A DNA stretch of 45,602 nucleotides from Oscillospiraceae bacterium (lineage in GTDB: Bacteria; Bacillota; Clostridia; Oscillospirales; Ruminococcaceae). The notes under the pieces were generated by a model. It was not told the origin of the DNA. It saw only the letters and a program-made list of their open reading frames with translations, and did no database searches. Below, one piece after another: positions 1-7,256 of this stretch. The stretch is taken from contig JAFLUD010000006.1 of NCBI GenBank assembly GCA_022508965.1, forward strand, positions 1-45,602. Direction: 5' to 3'. Both the position numbers and the translations under genes were made by a program. Each line of letters begins with the position of its first letter. Position 1 is the stretch's first letter.

Positions 1-67
1 AAATGACGGAAAATTTGCAAGTAGATGCCGTGCAAAGCCGTCAGGCGGTCTTTGTGCGGTGTTGGCT
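1..67 (-). repeat. MITE-like element, copy 1 (cut by window start)
   Basis: Read on the minus strand, this segment closely follows the left ~70 bp of the element at 32089-32261: the same terminal AGGC(C/A)AACACCGCACAAAGAC, the same subterminal small hairpin (AAAG..CCG / CGG..TTT), and the same TTTTCCGTCATTT block. The outermost terminus has one mismatch. The rest of the element lies outside the window. It sits directly upstream of ylmC in the opposite orientation to the two full copies. Confidence 0.75.
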
Positions 68-87
68 CAGTACAAGGGGGTATTCTT

Positions 88-378
88 ATGGTATACAGCT
101 TTAACGATCTGAAGTGCAAAGAGATAATCAACGTAAAAACGGGCGCACGCCTCGGCTACCCCGACGACATCGAGTTTGAGAATTGCACCGCGAAGATATG
201 CCGCATGATCGTGTACGGACGCGCGAAGTTTTTCGGACTGTTCGGGCGCGAGGAGGACTTGTTCATAAAGTGGTGCGATATTGAGGTAATAGGGGAAGAC
301 ACGATCCTTGTGTCCTGCGAAATGCCGTCAAGTTACACAAATCACAGAGGAAAAGGCATAGGAAGTTTGTTCAAATAG
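88..378 (+). CDS. ylmC: YlmC/YmxH family sporulation protein (PRC-barrel)
   Basis: A 96-residue protein beginning MVYSFNDLKCKEIINV with a GxRLGYPDDIEF segment, the pattern I know from the small PRC-barrel-like YlmC/YmxH proteins of spore-forming Firmicutes. No signal peptide or membrane segment is visible. The start at 88 is chosen over an in-frame ATG at 25 because AAGGGGG lies 8 bases upstream of it and because family members begin here; the longer version would read into the repeat at 1-67. It is a single gene upstream of rpsB. The precise biochemical role of the family is not known to me. Confidence 0.75.
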   Translation: MVYSFNDLKCKEIINVKTGARLGYPDDIEFENCTAKICRMIVYGRAKFFGLFGREEDLFIKWCDIEVIGEDTILVSCEMPSSYTNHRGKGIGSLFK

Positions 379-393
379 ACGAATTAATTTCCC

Positions 394-422
394 TTGAAAT
401 AAAATGCCAAAAGTGGTATAAT
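394..422 (+). promoter_or_regulatory. Promoter of rpsB-tsf
   Basis: TTGAAA (394-399), a 17-base spacer, and a perfect TATAAT (417-422). It lies ~135 bases before the rpsB start, so the transcript carries a long leader. Confidence 0.8.
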
Positions 423-429
423 ATTATGG

Positions 430-558
430 TAGTTGCGGTTAGAGAAACATCTGACCGAGAATACACACACTGCGACAGCCCGCCCATGGTGCGCTCAATG
501 CGTTAGGCGCGGTGGTTTTCAGTGGAGGAAAAAACAACCGAAACAGGAGGAAAAGAAC
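430..558 (+). other. Long 5' leader of rpsB-tsf
   Basis: About 130 untranslated bases between the promoter and rpsB, with GC-rich complementary stretches around 483-520. Long leaders before rpsB are autoregulated by S2 in some bacteria. I do not recognise a named leader motif here, so regulation is only a possibility. It ends with the strong AGGAGG at 545-550. Confidence 0.35.
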
Positions 559-1287
559 ATGGCAGTAGTATCAATGAAACAGCTTCTGGAGGCAGGAGTA
601 CACTTCGGACACCAGACAAGACGCTGGAACCCGAAGATGGCGCCGTACATCTTTACCGAGAGGAACGGCATCTACATCATCGACCTTCAGAAAACGGTAA
701 AGAAGCTGGACGAGGCGTACAACTTCGTACACGAGACCGCGGCAAACGGCGGCGAGATCTTGTTTGTAGGAACCAAGAAGCAGGCAGCGGATTCCATCAA
801 GGAGGAAGCGGTACGCGCAGGCGCACATTTCGTAAACGCGAGATGGCTGGGCGGCATGATGACCAACTTCAAGACCATCCAGAGAAGAATTGCCCGTCTT
901 GAGCAGCTCCACCAGATGGAGACTGACGGCACCTTCGATCTGCTCCCCAAGAAGGAAGTAATCAAGCTCAACCTCGAGATCGAAAAGCTCGAGAAGTTTT
1001 TGGGCGGAATCAAGAATATGAAGAAGCTCCCCGGCGCGCTGTTCGTAGTAGACCCGCGCAAGGAGAAGATCGCGGTAGCCGAGGCAAAGAAGCTCGGGAT
1101 CCCCGTAGTTGCGATCGTAGACACCAACTGCGATCCCGATGAGATCGACTATGTGATCCCCGGCAACGACGACGCTATCCGCGCAGTAAAGCTGATCGCG
1201 GGCGCAATGGCGGACGCCGTAATTTCCGCAAACCAGGGAACCGCCGCGGCAGCTCCCGAGCAGGCTGTTGAAGAAGCAGCAGAATAA
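559..1287 (+). CDS. rpsB: 30S ribosomal protein S2
   Basis: S2 of the small ribosomal subunit, 242 residues, full length for the family. The N-terminus [19 protein letters not shown] followed by RRWNPKM is the S2 signature, and the segment around FVDPRKE and [14 protein letters not shown] is the conserved second signature. The C-terminal tail is Ala/Glu rich. ATG 559 is preceded by AGGAGG at 545-550; an upstream in-frame start at 433 would add a non-homologous tail and is rejected. Valine is coded almost only by GTA (17 of 20), unlike genes later in the window. It forms an operon with tsf 25 bases downstream. Confidence 0.97.
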   Translation: MAVVSMKQLLEAGVHFGHQTRRWNPKMAPYIFTERNGIYIIDLQKTVKKLDEAYNFVHETAANGGEILFVGTKKQAADSIKEEAVRAGAHFVNARWLGGMMTNFKTIQRRIARLEQLHQMETDGTFDLLPKKEVIKLNLEIEKLEKFLGGIKNMKKLPGALFVVDPRKEKIAVAEAKKLGIPVVAIVDTNCDPDEIDYVIPGNDDAIRAVKLIAGAMADAVISANQGTAAAAPEQAVEEAAE

Positions 1288-1312
1288 AAACGAAAAATAA
1301 GGAGAAAACGAA

Positions 1313-2218
1313 ATGGCTAATATAACTGCACAGGAAGTTAAAGAGCTGCGCGAAATGACCGGCTGCGGCATGATGGACTGCAAGCGTGCGCTCGTAGAAG
1401 CTGACGGAAACCGCGACGAAGCGGTAAAGATACTGCGTGAAAAGGGACTCGCCAAGGCAGCGAAGAAGGCAGGCAGAATTGCCGCTGAGGGCGTTGTAAA
1501 GGCGAAGACCAAGGGCAACATCGGCGTAATCGCCGAGATCAACTGCGAGACCGACTTCTGCGCGAAGTCCGACAAGTTCTTAGAGCTTGTAGAGATCATC
1601 GCCGACACCATTCTTGATAATGATGTTGCTGATGTAGAAGCTCTCGCAAACTGCACCGCTTCCGGCGCGAATATGCCCGTATCCGAGCTTCTCACCGAGA
1701 AGATCGCGACCATCGGCGAGAACATCCAGATCCGCCGCTTCACCAAGATGGAGGGCGTTCTGGTGCCGTATATGCACGACGGCGGCAGACTCGGAACCAT
1801 GGTAAAGATCGCCACCGACAAGCCCGACGACGCGGAGGTGCTCACCTGCGCCAAGAACGTAGCGCTTCAGATCACCGCTCTCAACGCGCAGTATATCTGC
1901 AAGGAGTGCGTACCCGCTGACGTTCTCGCAAACGAGAAGGAAGTTCAGACCAAGCTCGTAGAGCAGGAGGGCAAGCCCGCAAACGTTGCCGAGAAGATCG
2001 TCGAGGGAAGGATCAGAAAGTTCTACGAGGAGGTTTGCCTGCTCGATCAGAAATACTTCAAGGACGACACCATGAGCGTAGGCAAGTACGTTGAAAGCGT
2101 TGCAAAGGCACAGGGCGCGTCGATCAAGATCGAGGAATTCGTGCGTTACGAGCGCGGCGAGGGAATCGAGAAGAAGGAAGACAATTTCGCTGATGAAGTA
2201 GCTTCCATGATAAAGTAA
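1313..2218 (+). CDS. tsf: Translation elongation factor Ts
   Basis: EF-Ts regenerates EF-Tu-GTP by nucleotide exchange. The 301-residue protein opens with an N-terminal UBA-like domain (ITAQEVKELREMTGCGMMDC, residues 3-22, then KRAL and GLAKAAKKAGR), followed by the core with NIGVIAEINCETDFCAK (TDF contacts EF-Tu), and a C-terminal RYERGEGIEKKEDNFADEV segment typical of the family. The Shine-Dalgarno AAGGAG is at ~1300. It is co-transcribed with rpsB and ends before a strong terminator. Its product acts on EF-Tu, which is the known target of Doc toxins such as the one at 6364, but nothing here shows a direct link. Confidence 0.97.
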   Translation: MANITAQEVKELREMTGCGMMDCKRALVEADGNRDEAVKILREKGLAKAAKKAGRIAAEGVVKAKTKGNIGVIAEINCETDFCAKSDKFLELVEIIADTILDNDVADVEALANCTASGANMPVSELLTEKIATIGENIQIRRFTKMEGVLVPYMHDGGRLGTMVKIATDKPDDAEVLTCAKNVALQITALNAQYICKECVPADVLANEKEVQTKLVEQEGKPANVAEKIVEGRIRKFYEEVCLLDQKYFKDDTMSVGKYVESVAKAQGASIKIEEFVRYERGEGIEKKEDNFADEVASMIK

Positions 2219-2231
2219 TCAAACAAAGTTC

Positions 2232-2261
2232 AAAGGCTCCCCATTTTGGGGAGCCTTTTAT
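2232..2261. terminator. Terminator after tsf, probably bidirectional
   Basis: AAAGGCTCCCC / GGGGAGCCTTT form an 11-bp perfect stem with an ATTTT loop, with T-rich flanks on both strands. It lies between tsf (+) and spoIIID (-), so it can serve both. Confidence 0.9.
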
Positions 2262-2264
2262 TGC

Positions 2265-2543
2265 TTATGTACCTATTTTCTTTTGCGACAATTCTTTGTA
2301 TTTGCGTTTAGTAGCCTCTCCTCCGCGGATATGGCGTTCCTGTTTGTTTTTGTCGAGAACCGCCTTGACCTCGTCGTGAAGCGATTTGTTAGCCTTCTCG
2401 AGCTTTACGGTGATATCCTGATGAACGGTGCTTTTGCTGATTCCGAACTGTCGCGCGGTAGCCCTGACAGTCGCGTTGTTTTCGACAATATATTTTCCAA
2501 GTATAACACATCTTTCCTGATTACTTTCAGTGCGCTGTTTCAA
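2265..2543 (-). CDS. spoIIID: Sporulation transcriptional regulator SpoIIID
   Basis: SpoIIID is a small DNA-binding regulator of mother-cell gene expression. The 92-residue product has the family pattern: CVILGKYIVENNATVRATA, then a helix-turn-helix QFGISKSTVHQDIT, and the C-terminal basic RHIRGGEATKRKYKE. The start is a TTG at 2543 preceded by AGGGGGGAA. The open frame extends upstream to 2666, but those extra residues are hydrophobic and unlike the family, and the likely promoter at 2575-2606 lies inside that extension. It is monocistronic and convergent with tsf. Confidence 0.93.
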   Translation of the reverse strand: MKQRTESNQERCVILGKYIVENNATVRATARQFGISKSTVHQDITVKLEKANKSLHDEVKAVLDKNKQERHIRGGEATKRKYKELSQKKIGT

Positions 2544-2574
2544 AGATAATTCCCCCCTAACGTAATCTAACAGT

Positions 2575-2606
2575 AAATAGTATGTTGACAAGAACTCATT
2601 TATGAT
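2575..2606 (-). promoter_or_regulatory. Possible sigma-E-type promoter of spoIIID
   Basis: Reading the minus strand: ATCATAA (2606-2600), 15 bases, then CATACTATTT (2584-2575). This resembles the mother-cell sigma-E consensus (ATA-rich -35, CATACAAT-like -10), and would start transcription ~25 bases before the TTG start. spoIIID is a sigma-E target in Bacillus subtilis. Confidence 0.4.
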
Positions 2607-2670
2607 AGCGGACAAATTTAATAGAAGTAAGAATTTTAGAGGTAAGATGTAAGAGAAAAAACGCATATAA

Positions 2671-2699
2671 TTGACAAGCCGCCGGATTTGTGATATAAT
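2671..2699 (+). promoter_or_regulatory. Promoter of the 2733-6048 operon
   Basis: Perfect TTGACA (2671-2676), 17-base spacer, perfect TATAAT (2694-2699). Confidence 0.85.
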
Positions 2700-2732
2700 T
2701 TAAATGGAATAATTTTTGAAATGAGGAATATA

Positions 2733-3983
2733 ATGTCTGTTTTTGAATACAGTGAAAGAATCGCATCGGCGGCGGCTTCCGCTCTGGAAAAATGCCGTTA
2801 CCGTTTTGAGGAATTAAACGCCCTCGCCGAGTTAAACGGCGAGCGGGTGCTTAAGGCGTTTATCGACAATAAAGTCAGCGAAGCGCACTTAAAGGGAACC
2901 ACAGGCTACGGCTACGGCGACGACGGCAGAGACAGGCTTGACGCGGTGTTCGCGCAGGTGCTGGGCGCCGAGGACGCGTTAGTGCGCCACAATTTCGTAA
3001 ACGGCACCCACGCGCTGACAGTAGCGCTGTTCGGCGTATTGCGAACGGGCGACACGCTCTTGTCGCTGACGGGCGCGCTTTACGACACGCTCCAAGACGT
3101 CGTCTCGGGAATCGGCTGCGGCTCCTTGTCGGAATTCGGCGTAAAGTATAAGCAGGCGGAGCTGCTCCCCGACGGCACGCCCGATTATGAGAAGATAACC
3201 GAAATGGCAAAGGAGTGCCGCGTGGCGTATATCCAGCGCTCGCGCGGGTATTCGCTCCGACCCTCTTTCGATGTGGGAACGATAGAGAAAATTATCAAGA
3301 CCGTGCGCTCGGTAAATAAGAGCTGCATAATAATGGTGGACAACTGTTACGGCGAGTTGGCGGAGGACATAGAACCCACCGCCGTCGGAGCCGACCTGAT
3401 AGTTGGGAGTCTGATAAAGAATTTAGGCGGCGGAATAGCCGAAACGGGCGGCTATATAGCGGGAAAACACGAGCTTGTAGAGCAGTGTGCATACCGCCTC
3501 ACCTGTCCCGGCTCGGGCCGCGAGGTGGGATGTTCGCTTGGTCAGCTCCGCGGAATGTACATGGGGCTGTTCCACGCGCCGGAAGCGGTGTGTGCGGCGC
3601 TGAAAACCTCGGTATTCGCGGCGGCGTTTTTCGGAGAATTGGGCTTCGAAGCGTTCCCAAAATACGACGAAAAGCGCACCGACATAATAGCCGCATTGAA
3701 GCTCGGCACCCCCGAGCGCCTGATAGCGTTCTGCGAGGGGATCCAGAGCGGCTCACCGGTAGACAGCTTTGTCACCCCCGAGCCGTGGGATATGCCCGGC
3801 TATGACAGCAAGGTGATAATGGCGGCGGGCGCGTTCACAATGGGCTCGTCGATAGAGCTATCGGCGGACGCGCCGCTCAGAGAGCCGTACGCGGTATGGC
3901 TTCAAGGCGGGCTGACCTTCCCGACGGGAAAAACGGGACTGATGCTCGCGGCGCAGAGAATGGAGGAAAAGGGATTATTATGA
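2733..3983 (+). CDS. Methionine gamma-lyase family (aluminium-resistance type) PLP enzyme
   Basis: A 416-residue fold-type I PLP-dependent protein of the Met_gamma_lyase family, also annotated as aluminium resistance protein (YnbB-like). Visible family marks are GTTGYGYGDDGRDRLDAVFA near residue 60, HNFVNGTHALTVALFGVLR, the DNCYGE segment with a probable PLP-contacting Asp, and SLIKNLGGGIAETGGYI holding the likely PLP-binding lysine. The start at 2733 has GAGGA 6 bases upstream; the in-frame ATG at 2721 overlaps that site. It is first in an operon and overlaps the next gene by ATGA. The true substrate of this family is unsettled; a carbon-sulphur lyase role is inferred from the name only. Confidence 0.88.
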   Translation: MSVFEYSERIASAAASALEKCRYRFEELNALAELNGERVLKAFIDNKVSEAHLKGTTGYGYGDDGRDRLDAVFAQVLGAEDALVRHNFVNGTHALTVALFGVLRTGDTLLSLTGALYDTLQDVVSGIGCGSLSEFGVKYKQAELLPDGTPDYEKITEMAKECRVAYIQRSRGYSLRPSFDVGTIEKIIKTVRSVNKSCIIMVDNCYGELAEDIEPTAVGADLIVGSLIKNLGGGIAETGGYIAGKHELVEQCAYRLTCPGSGREVGCSLGQLRGMYMGLFHAPEAVCAALKTSVFAAAFFGELGFEAFPKYDEKRTDIIAALKLGTPERLIAFCEGIQSGSPVDSFVTPEPWDMPGYDSKVIMAAGAFTMGSSIELSADAPLREPYAVWLQGGLTFPTGKTGLMLAAQRMEEKGLL

Positions 3984-4684
3984 GCAGTTCAAAGCAAACC
4001 ATGTATATAGTAGCCGCGGCAAGCCTCGCGCTGATGTTTGTTTTTCTGGGACTTTTCGTCAAGGAAAAGACCGACGCGTTCCTGGTGATCGGCGTACTGG
4101 CAATGATAGTAAGCTATCATATCATAGTGAGACTGGTGATAGAAATGGCGTGCGAAGCCGCAATGAAAAACGGGGTAGATCCCTCCGCCGAGTGGTACGA
4201 AACCAGCGACGCCGAGCAGAGCTTTTATAAAGCGGTGGGAATGCGCCGCATAAAGAGCCGCCTTCCCAAGCTCGACGAAACGGATTTCACATTGAGAAAG
4301 CAGTCCGTCGAGGACATAATCGACGCTACCTGTCGGGTCGAGGTGCGCCACGAGGTGAATATGATAGCGAGCTTTCTGGTGATGTTTGCTACGATATTTT
4401 TCGGAAACGTCTGGCTGTATCTGCTCACTTCACTGGCAGCGGCACTGTTTGATTTTTCGTTTGTTGCGGTACAGCGGTATAATCGCCCGCGGCTTGTGAG
4501 AGTCGCGAAGAAGCAGCGCCAGCGCTTTTTCGAGAAATTGAAGGACGAGCAAGCCCCCGAGGGATCCGAAGAATCCACAGAGAAACCCGCAGAGCAAGCC
4601 TCCGAGGAATCCGAGGAAGAATCTCCCGAGGAATCCGAAGAACCCACAGAGCAATCCCCCGAGGAAACAAGCGAAGATGTATGA
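3980..4684 (+). CDS. Membrane protein with acidic Glu/Ser/Pro tail, unknown function
   Basis: A 234-residue protein I cannot assign to a family. Two hydrophobic segments lie at the N-terminus (about residues 8-27 and 33-52), a soluble stretch follows, then a hydrophobic block at about 126-165 that could hold one or two more membrane segments, then a basic stretch (KKQRQRFFEK). The last ~45 residues are low complexity, built from repeated (E/P)EESEE and EQ/EP units. ATG 3980 overlaps the previous stop (ATGA), so translation is probably coupled, and the 3' end overlaps the GNAT gene by 8 bases. A longer in-frame version from 3896 lies inside the upstream gene and is rejected. Confidence 0.75.
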   Translation: MSSSKQTMYIVAAASLALMFVFLGLFVKEKTDAFLVIGVLAMIVSYHIIVRLVIEMACEAAMKNGVDPSAEWYETSDAEQSFYKAVGMRRIKSRLPKLDETDFTLRKQSVEDIIDATCRVEVRHEVNMIASFLVMFATIFFGNVWLYLLTSLAAALFDFSFVAVQRYNRPRLVRVAKKQRQRFFEKLKDEQAPEGSEESTEKPAEQASEESEEESPEESEEPTEQSPEETSEDV

Positions 4685-5165
4685 AATAACGAAAGCCAAA
4701 GTATCGGACGCGGAGGAAATAGCGGAGATATACCGTTCGCTGATAGGCGAGCCGGGCTGCACCTGGGACGGTCACTATCCGACGCTCGAGCACGTCCGCG
4801 CCGACATAGCGGCAAGCTCCCTGTATAAAGTGACCGAAAACGGCGTTATAATCGCATCCGCCTACCTCGGTGAATACGAGGAGATATCCCGCCCCGATTT
4901 TCTGGACGGCACGGTAAAGAATCTCGGCGAGCTGGGACGCGTTGGAGTGCGCCGCGAATACCACCGAAAGGGGATAGCCTCGGCGCTGTTGGAATTCCTC
5001 AAAACAGAAGCGAAAAACCGCGGCTATGACGGAATAGTGCTGCTTGTAGGCACGGAGAATAACGCCGCCGCGGCGCTGTATGAAAAGAGCGGCTTCAGAC
5101 GCTTGGGCGAAGCGTATTTGTACGAAACTCACTGGTATTTTTATTATATTGAATTGAAGGAGTAA
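4677..5165 (+). CDS. GNAT family N-acetyltransferase
   Basis: A 162-residue GCN5-related acetyltransferase. The acetyl-CoA binding motif A is visible as GVRREYHRKGIASALLEF (R-x-x-G-x-A pattern) near residues 92-110, preceded by the beta-strand GELGRV and followed by ENNAAAALYEKSGFRRLG, the usual motif B. The N-terminus IRxAxxxDAxxIAxIY-like (KAKVSDAEEIAEIY) also fits. The substrate cannot be told from sequence. It overlaps the upstream membrane gene by 8 bases and ends 4 bases before yicC, so it belongs to the same operon. Confidence 0.9.
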   Translation: MYEITKAKVSDAEEIAEIYRSLIGEPGCTWDGHYPTLEHVRADIAASSLYKVTENGVIIASAYLGEYEEISRPDFLDGTVKNLGELGRVGVRREYHRKGIASALLEFLKTEAKNRGYDGIVLLVGTENNAAAALYEKSGFRRLGEAYLYETHWYFYYIELKE

Positions 5166-5169
5166 AGAA

Positions 5170-6048
5170 ATGATCAAAAGCATGACAGGCTTCGGCAGGG
5201 GACACGAGGTGTTGAACGGCAGAGACATAACGGTGGAGATACGCTCGGTAAATCACCGTTATTACGAGTTTTCAAGCAGACTTCCGCGCGCGTATTCGTT
5301 CGCCGAGGAGAGGCTCAAATCGCTGCTCCAGGGGAAGATATCGCGCGGCAAGGTGGAGGTGTCGGTTCAGGTCCAGAACGTCACCGCGCTCAGCGAGAAG
5401 ATAACCGCGAATAAAGAAGTAATACGGGAATACGTAGAGGCATTGCGCGAGATAAAGGACGAGCTGGGGTTGACGGACGATCTGTCGCTGGCGTCGGTAA
5501 TGCGCCTGCCGGATGCGTTCACGGTGGTGAAAGCGGAGGCTGACGAAGAGCAGCTCTGGGAGGACTTGAAAACGGTAGCCGAGCAGGCGCTTGTGAATTT
5601 CATAAGAATGAGGGAAACCGAGGGCGCGCGGATGAAAGCGGACATTTCCTCGCGGCTTTCGGTCATTGAAAATAACGTTAATTTTGTTGAGGAACGCTCT
5701 CCGAAAATTGTCGAGGAATACAGAAAACGCCTGTACGATAAGATGTGCGAGGTGTTGGAGGGCAAGATCGCGGACGAGAACCGAATCCTTCTCGAAGCGG
5801 GAATATTCTCCGAAAAAACCGCCGTCGATGAAGAGACTGTTCGGCTTCGCAGCCATATAGCGCAGTTCCGCGAAATGCTCGACAGCGAGGAGCCGATAGG
5901 CAGAAAGCTGGATTTTCTCGTACAGGAAATGAACCGCGAGACCAACACCATAGGCTCCAAGGTGCAGGACATCGAGGTCACGAAGATAGTAGTCGATCAG
6001 AAGAGCGAGATCGAAAAGATCCGCGAGCAGATACAGAATATAGAATGA
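5170..6048 (+). CDS. yicC: YicC/YloC family endoribonuclease
   Basis: A 292-residue member of the YicC family, whose characterised members are endoribonucleases. The N-terminus MIKSMTGFGRG and EIRSVNHRYYEFSSRLPR are diagnostic, as is the C-terminal EMNRETNTIGSKVQDIE with RFLD-like KLDFLVQEM. Full length for the family. The Shine-Dalgarno AAGGAG overlaps the end of the GNAT gene. In many Firmicutes yicC is followed by remA, gmk and rpoZ; here it is the last gene of its operon and is followed by a toxin-antitoxin pair with its own promoter. Confidence 0.93.
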   Translation: MIKSMTGFGRGHEVLNGRDITVEIRSVNHRYYEFSSRLPRAYSFAEERLKSLLQGKISRGKVEVSVQVQNVTALSEKITANKEVIREYVEALREIKDELGLTDDLSLASVMRLPDAFTVVKAEADEEQLWEDLKTVAEQALVNFIRMRETEGARMKADISSRLSVIENNVNFVEERSPKIVEEYRKRLYDKMCEVLEGKIADENRILLEAGIFSEKTAVDEETVRLRSHIAQFREMLDSEEPIGRKLDFLVQEMNRETNTIGSKVQDIEVTKIVVDQKSEIEKIREQIQNIE

Positions 6049-6072
6049 ATAAAAAACAAATTTTAAAATATG

Positions 6073-6107
6073 TTGAATTTCTTGTGGATTCGGAGTATAC
6101 TGTATAC
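6073..6107 (+). promoter_or_regulatory. Phd-Doc promoter with overlapping palindromic operator
   Basis: TTGAAT (6073-6078), 17-base spacer, TATACT (6096-6101). The -10 is embedded in GTATACTGTATAC (6095-6107), two GTATAC half-sites around a central base. Phd antitoxins repress their own operons by binding palindromes over the promoter, so this is the likely operator; that part is inference. Confidence 0.7.
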
Positions 6108-6124
6108 AGAGAGGAGTGATCTCG

Positions 6125-6367
6125 ATGATGATCGACATTAATACAATGATCTCAATAACCGAGGCAAGCAGTGATTTTTCCAAAGTGACAAGACTTGTTG
6201 ACGAAAACGGTGCGGCGATCATATTGGAGAACAACGCGCCCAGGTATGTTATTATGGAGCTTCCCAACACCGACAAGCTTAAATTTGTTTCAGACGATGA
6301 AGCGGCTCGTATCTCCGATCGGCTTATCGGTAAACATATTGAGGCATATAAGGAGCTTGCCAAATGA
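6125..6367 (+). CDS. phd: Phd/YefM-type antitoxin
   Basis: An 80-residue antitoxin of the Phd/YefM type: a compact N-terminal domain (INTMISITEASSDFSKVTRLVDENGAAIILENNAPRYVIM), which is the DNA-binding and dimer part, and a C-terminal helix that would wrap the toxin. GAGGAG at 6111-6116 best serves ATG 6125; ATG 6128 and a GTG at 6116 are alternatives. It overlaps the toxin start by ATGA. It probably represses its own promoter through the palindrome at 6095-6107 and neutralises the Doc toxin encoded next. Confidence 0.88.
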   Translation: MMIDINTMISITEASSDFSKVTRLVDENGAAIILENNAPRYVIMELPNTDKLKFVSDDEAARISDRLIGKHIEAYKELAK

Positions 6368-6741
6368 ACGGACTGACCGAACAACAAGTTGTATCGGCAC
6401 ATTCCAGAATGATTGAAATGACCGGTGGAATTGACGGAATAAGGGACAAGGGAATGTTGAATTCTGCGTTAAATTCCCCTTTCCAGACGTTTGGCGGCAA
6501 AGACCTGTACCCCACGCTTCTTGAAAAGGCTGCCGTAATATGTCACTCGATCATTGCCGACCACCCGTTTGTTGACGGCAACAAGCGCACAGGAATACAT
6601 GTGATGCTGATTTTTCTGGAGTTGAATGGTATTGAACTTCAATGCACTGAAAATGAGCTTGTTGAGTTAGGGCTTGGGGCAGCGTCGGGGAAGTTGAGCT
6701 ATAATGATATTCTGACCTGGCTTACCGAGCATATTATTTAG
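6364..6741 (+). CDS. doc: Doc-type Fic toxin (death-on-curing)
   Basis: A 125-residue Fic/Doc protein. The catalytic motif HPFVDGNKRTG is at residues 67-77 and matches the HxFx(D/N)GNKRxG pattern, with the catalytic His67 and the anion-binding loop intact. The short size and N-terminal EQQVVSAHSRMIEMTGGIDGIRDKGMLNSAL are typical of the Doc branch, whose P1 phage member phosphorylates EF-Tu and halts translation. It is translated coupled to phd (ATGA). All key residues appear intact, so an active toxin is likely. I cannot tell whether it phosphorylates, AMPylates or does something else. Confidence 0.9.
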   Translation: MNGLTEQQVVSAHSRMIEMTGGIDGIRDKGMLNSALNSPFQTFGGKDLYPTLLEKAAVICHSIIADHPFVDGNKRTGIHVMLIFLELNGIELQCTENELVELGLGAASGKLSYNDILTWLTEHII

Positions 6742-6750
6742 AAAAAACTA

Positions 6751-6779
6751 TTGACAAATCGGAATAAAAGTAATATAAT
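6751..6779 (+). promoter_or_regulatory. Promoter of the FMN-riboswitch/ribU unit
   Basis: Perfect TTGACA (6751-6756), 17-base spacer, perfect TATAAT (6774-6779). An imperfect 11-bp hairpin (6787-6814, TAAGGA..TGCAG / CTGCA..TCCTTA) follows at the predicted 5' end of the transcript. Confidence 0.88.
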
Positions 6780-6824
6780 AACATAGTAAGGACTGCAGAT
6801 GACTGCAATCCTTAGAATAAATTA

Positions 6825-7149
6825 TCTGTTTCGGGGCGGGGTGAGATTCCCCACCGGCGGTGACAGTCCGCGAGCGAAATGCGCTGCAAAAGGAAACGGA
6901 TCTTTGCGGTTTTTTATCGAGAATTTCCAGATTATCACAAAAGCTCCCAAAACCGTAGAAAATTTCCAAAATTGTCAGAAAACAGAAAGACGATTTCGGT
7001 CATTTTCGGGGAATAAACGGGCGTTTTCGGGTGTTTTTCGAGGAGTTCCAAAAACTGTAAACCGCAAAAACCGTCAATTTCCATGCAAGCATTGAGTTGA
7101 ATCGGTGCAATTCCGATACCGACGGTATAGTCCGGATGAAAGAATCAGA
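6825..7149 (+). promoter_or_regulatory. FMN riboswitch aptamer with a ~210-nt extended variable arm
   Basis: Both conserved halves of the RFN element are present: TCGGGGCGGGGTGAGATTCC then CACCGGCGGTGACAGTCCGCGAGC (6831-6875), and ATCGGTGCAATTCCGATACC then GACGGTATAGTCCGGATGAAAG (7101-7142). P1 closes as TCTG-t-TTC (6825-6832) with GAA-t-CAGA (7142-7149). Between the halves, where the variable stem normally spans tens of bases, there are ~210. The base of this arm pairs over long range: ATGC 6879-6882 with GCAT 7089-7092, TGCA 6885-6888 with TGCA 7084-7087, GGAAA 6892-6896 with TTTCC 7078-7082, CGG 6897-6899 with CCG 7071-7073, TTGCGGTTT 6904-6912 with AAACCGCAA 7059-7067. FMN binding should lower ribU expression. 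Confidence 0.95.
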
Positions 7150-7175
7150 GGCGAGCTAAAATACTCACTCAGCGT

Positions 7176-7231
7176 CCCGCTTGAGCGGTCTGAAACGGCT
7201 TCAGACTGCGGCAAAGCGGGCTTTCTGTTTT
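7176..7231 (+). terminator. Riboswitch-controlled terminator before ribU
   Basis: CCCGCTT (7176-7182) pairs with AAGCGGG (7214-7220), and GCGGTCTGAA (7185-7194) with TTCAGACTGC (one G-U pair), followed by CTTTCTGTTTT. This is the expected FMN-ON off-switch, 27 bases after the aptamer. Confidence 0.88.
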
Positions 7232-7256
7232 CCCCCGAGGAAAAGGAGTACCACAA

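Noticed and set aside
571-1854. A 427-codon minus-strand open frame opposite rpsB and tsf
   Set aside because: It lies wholly antisense to two certain ribosomal/elongation genes, has low-complexity Ser-rich translation, and has no Shine-Dalgarno site. It is a shadow of GC-rich codon use.
4550-4684. Frameshift or assembly error in the acidic repeat tail of the 3980 gene
   Set aside because: The frame stays open with a consistent Glu/Ser/Pro pattern and ends in an 8-base overlap with the GNAT start, a normal coupling arrangement.
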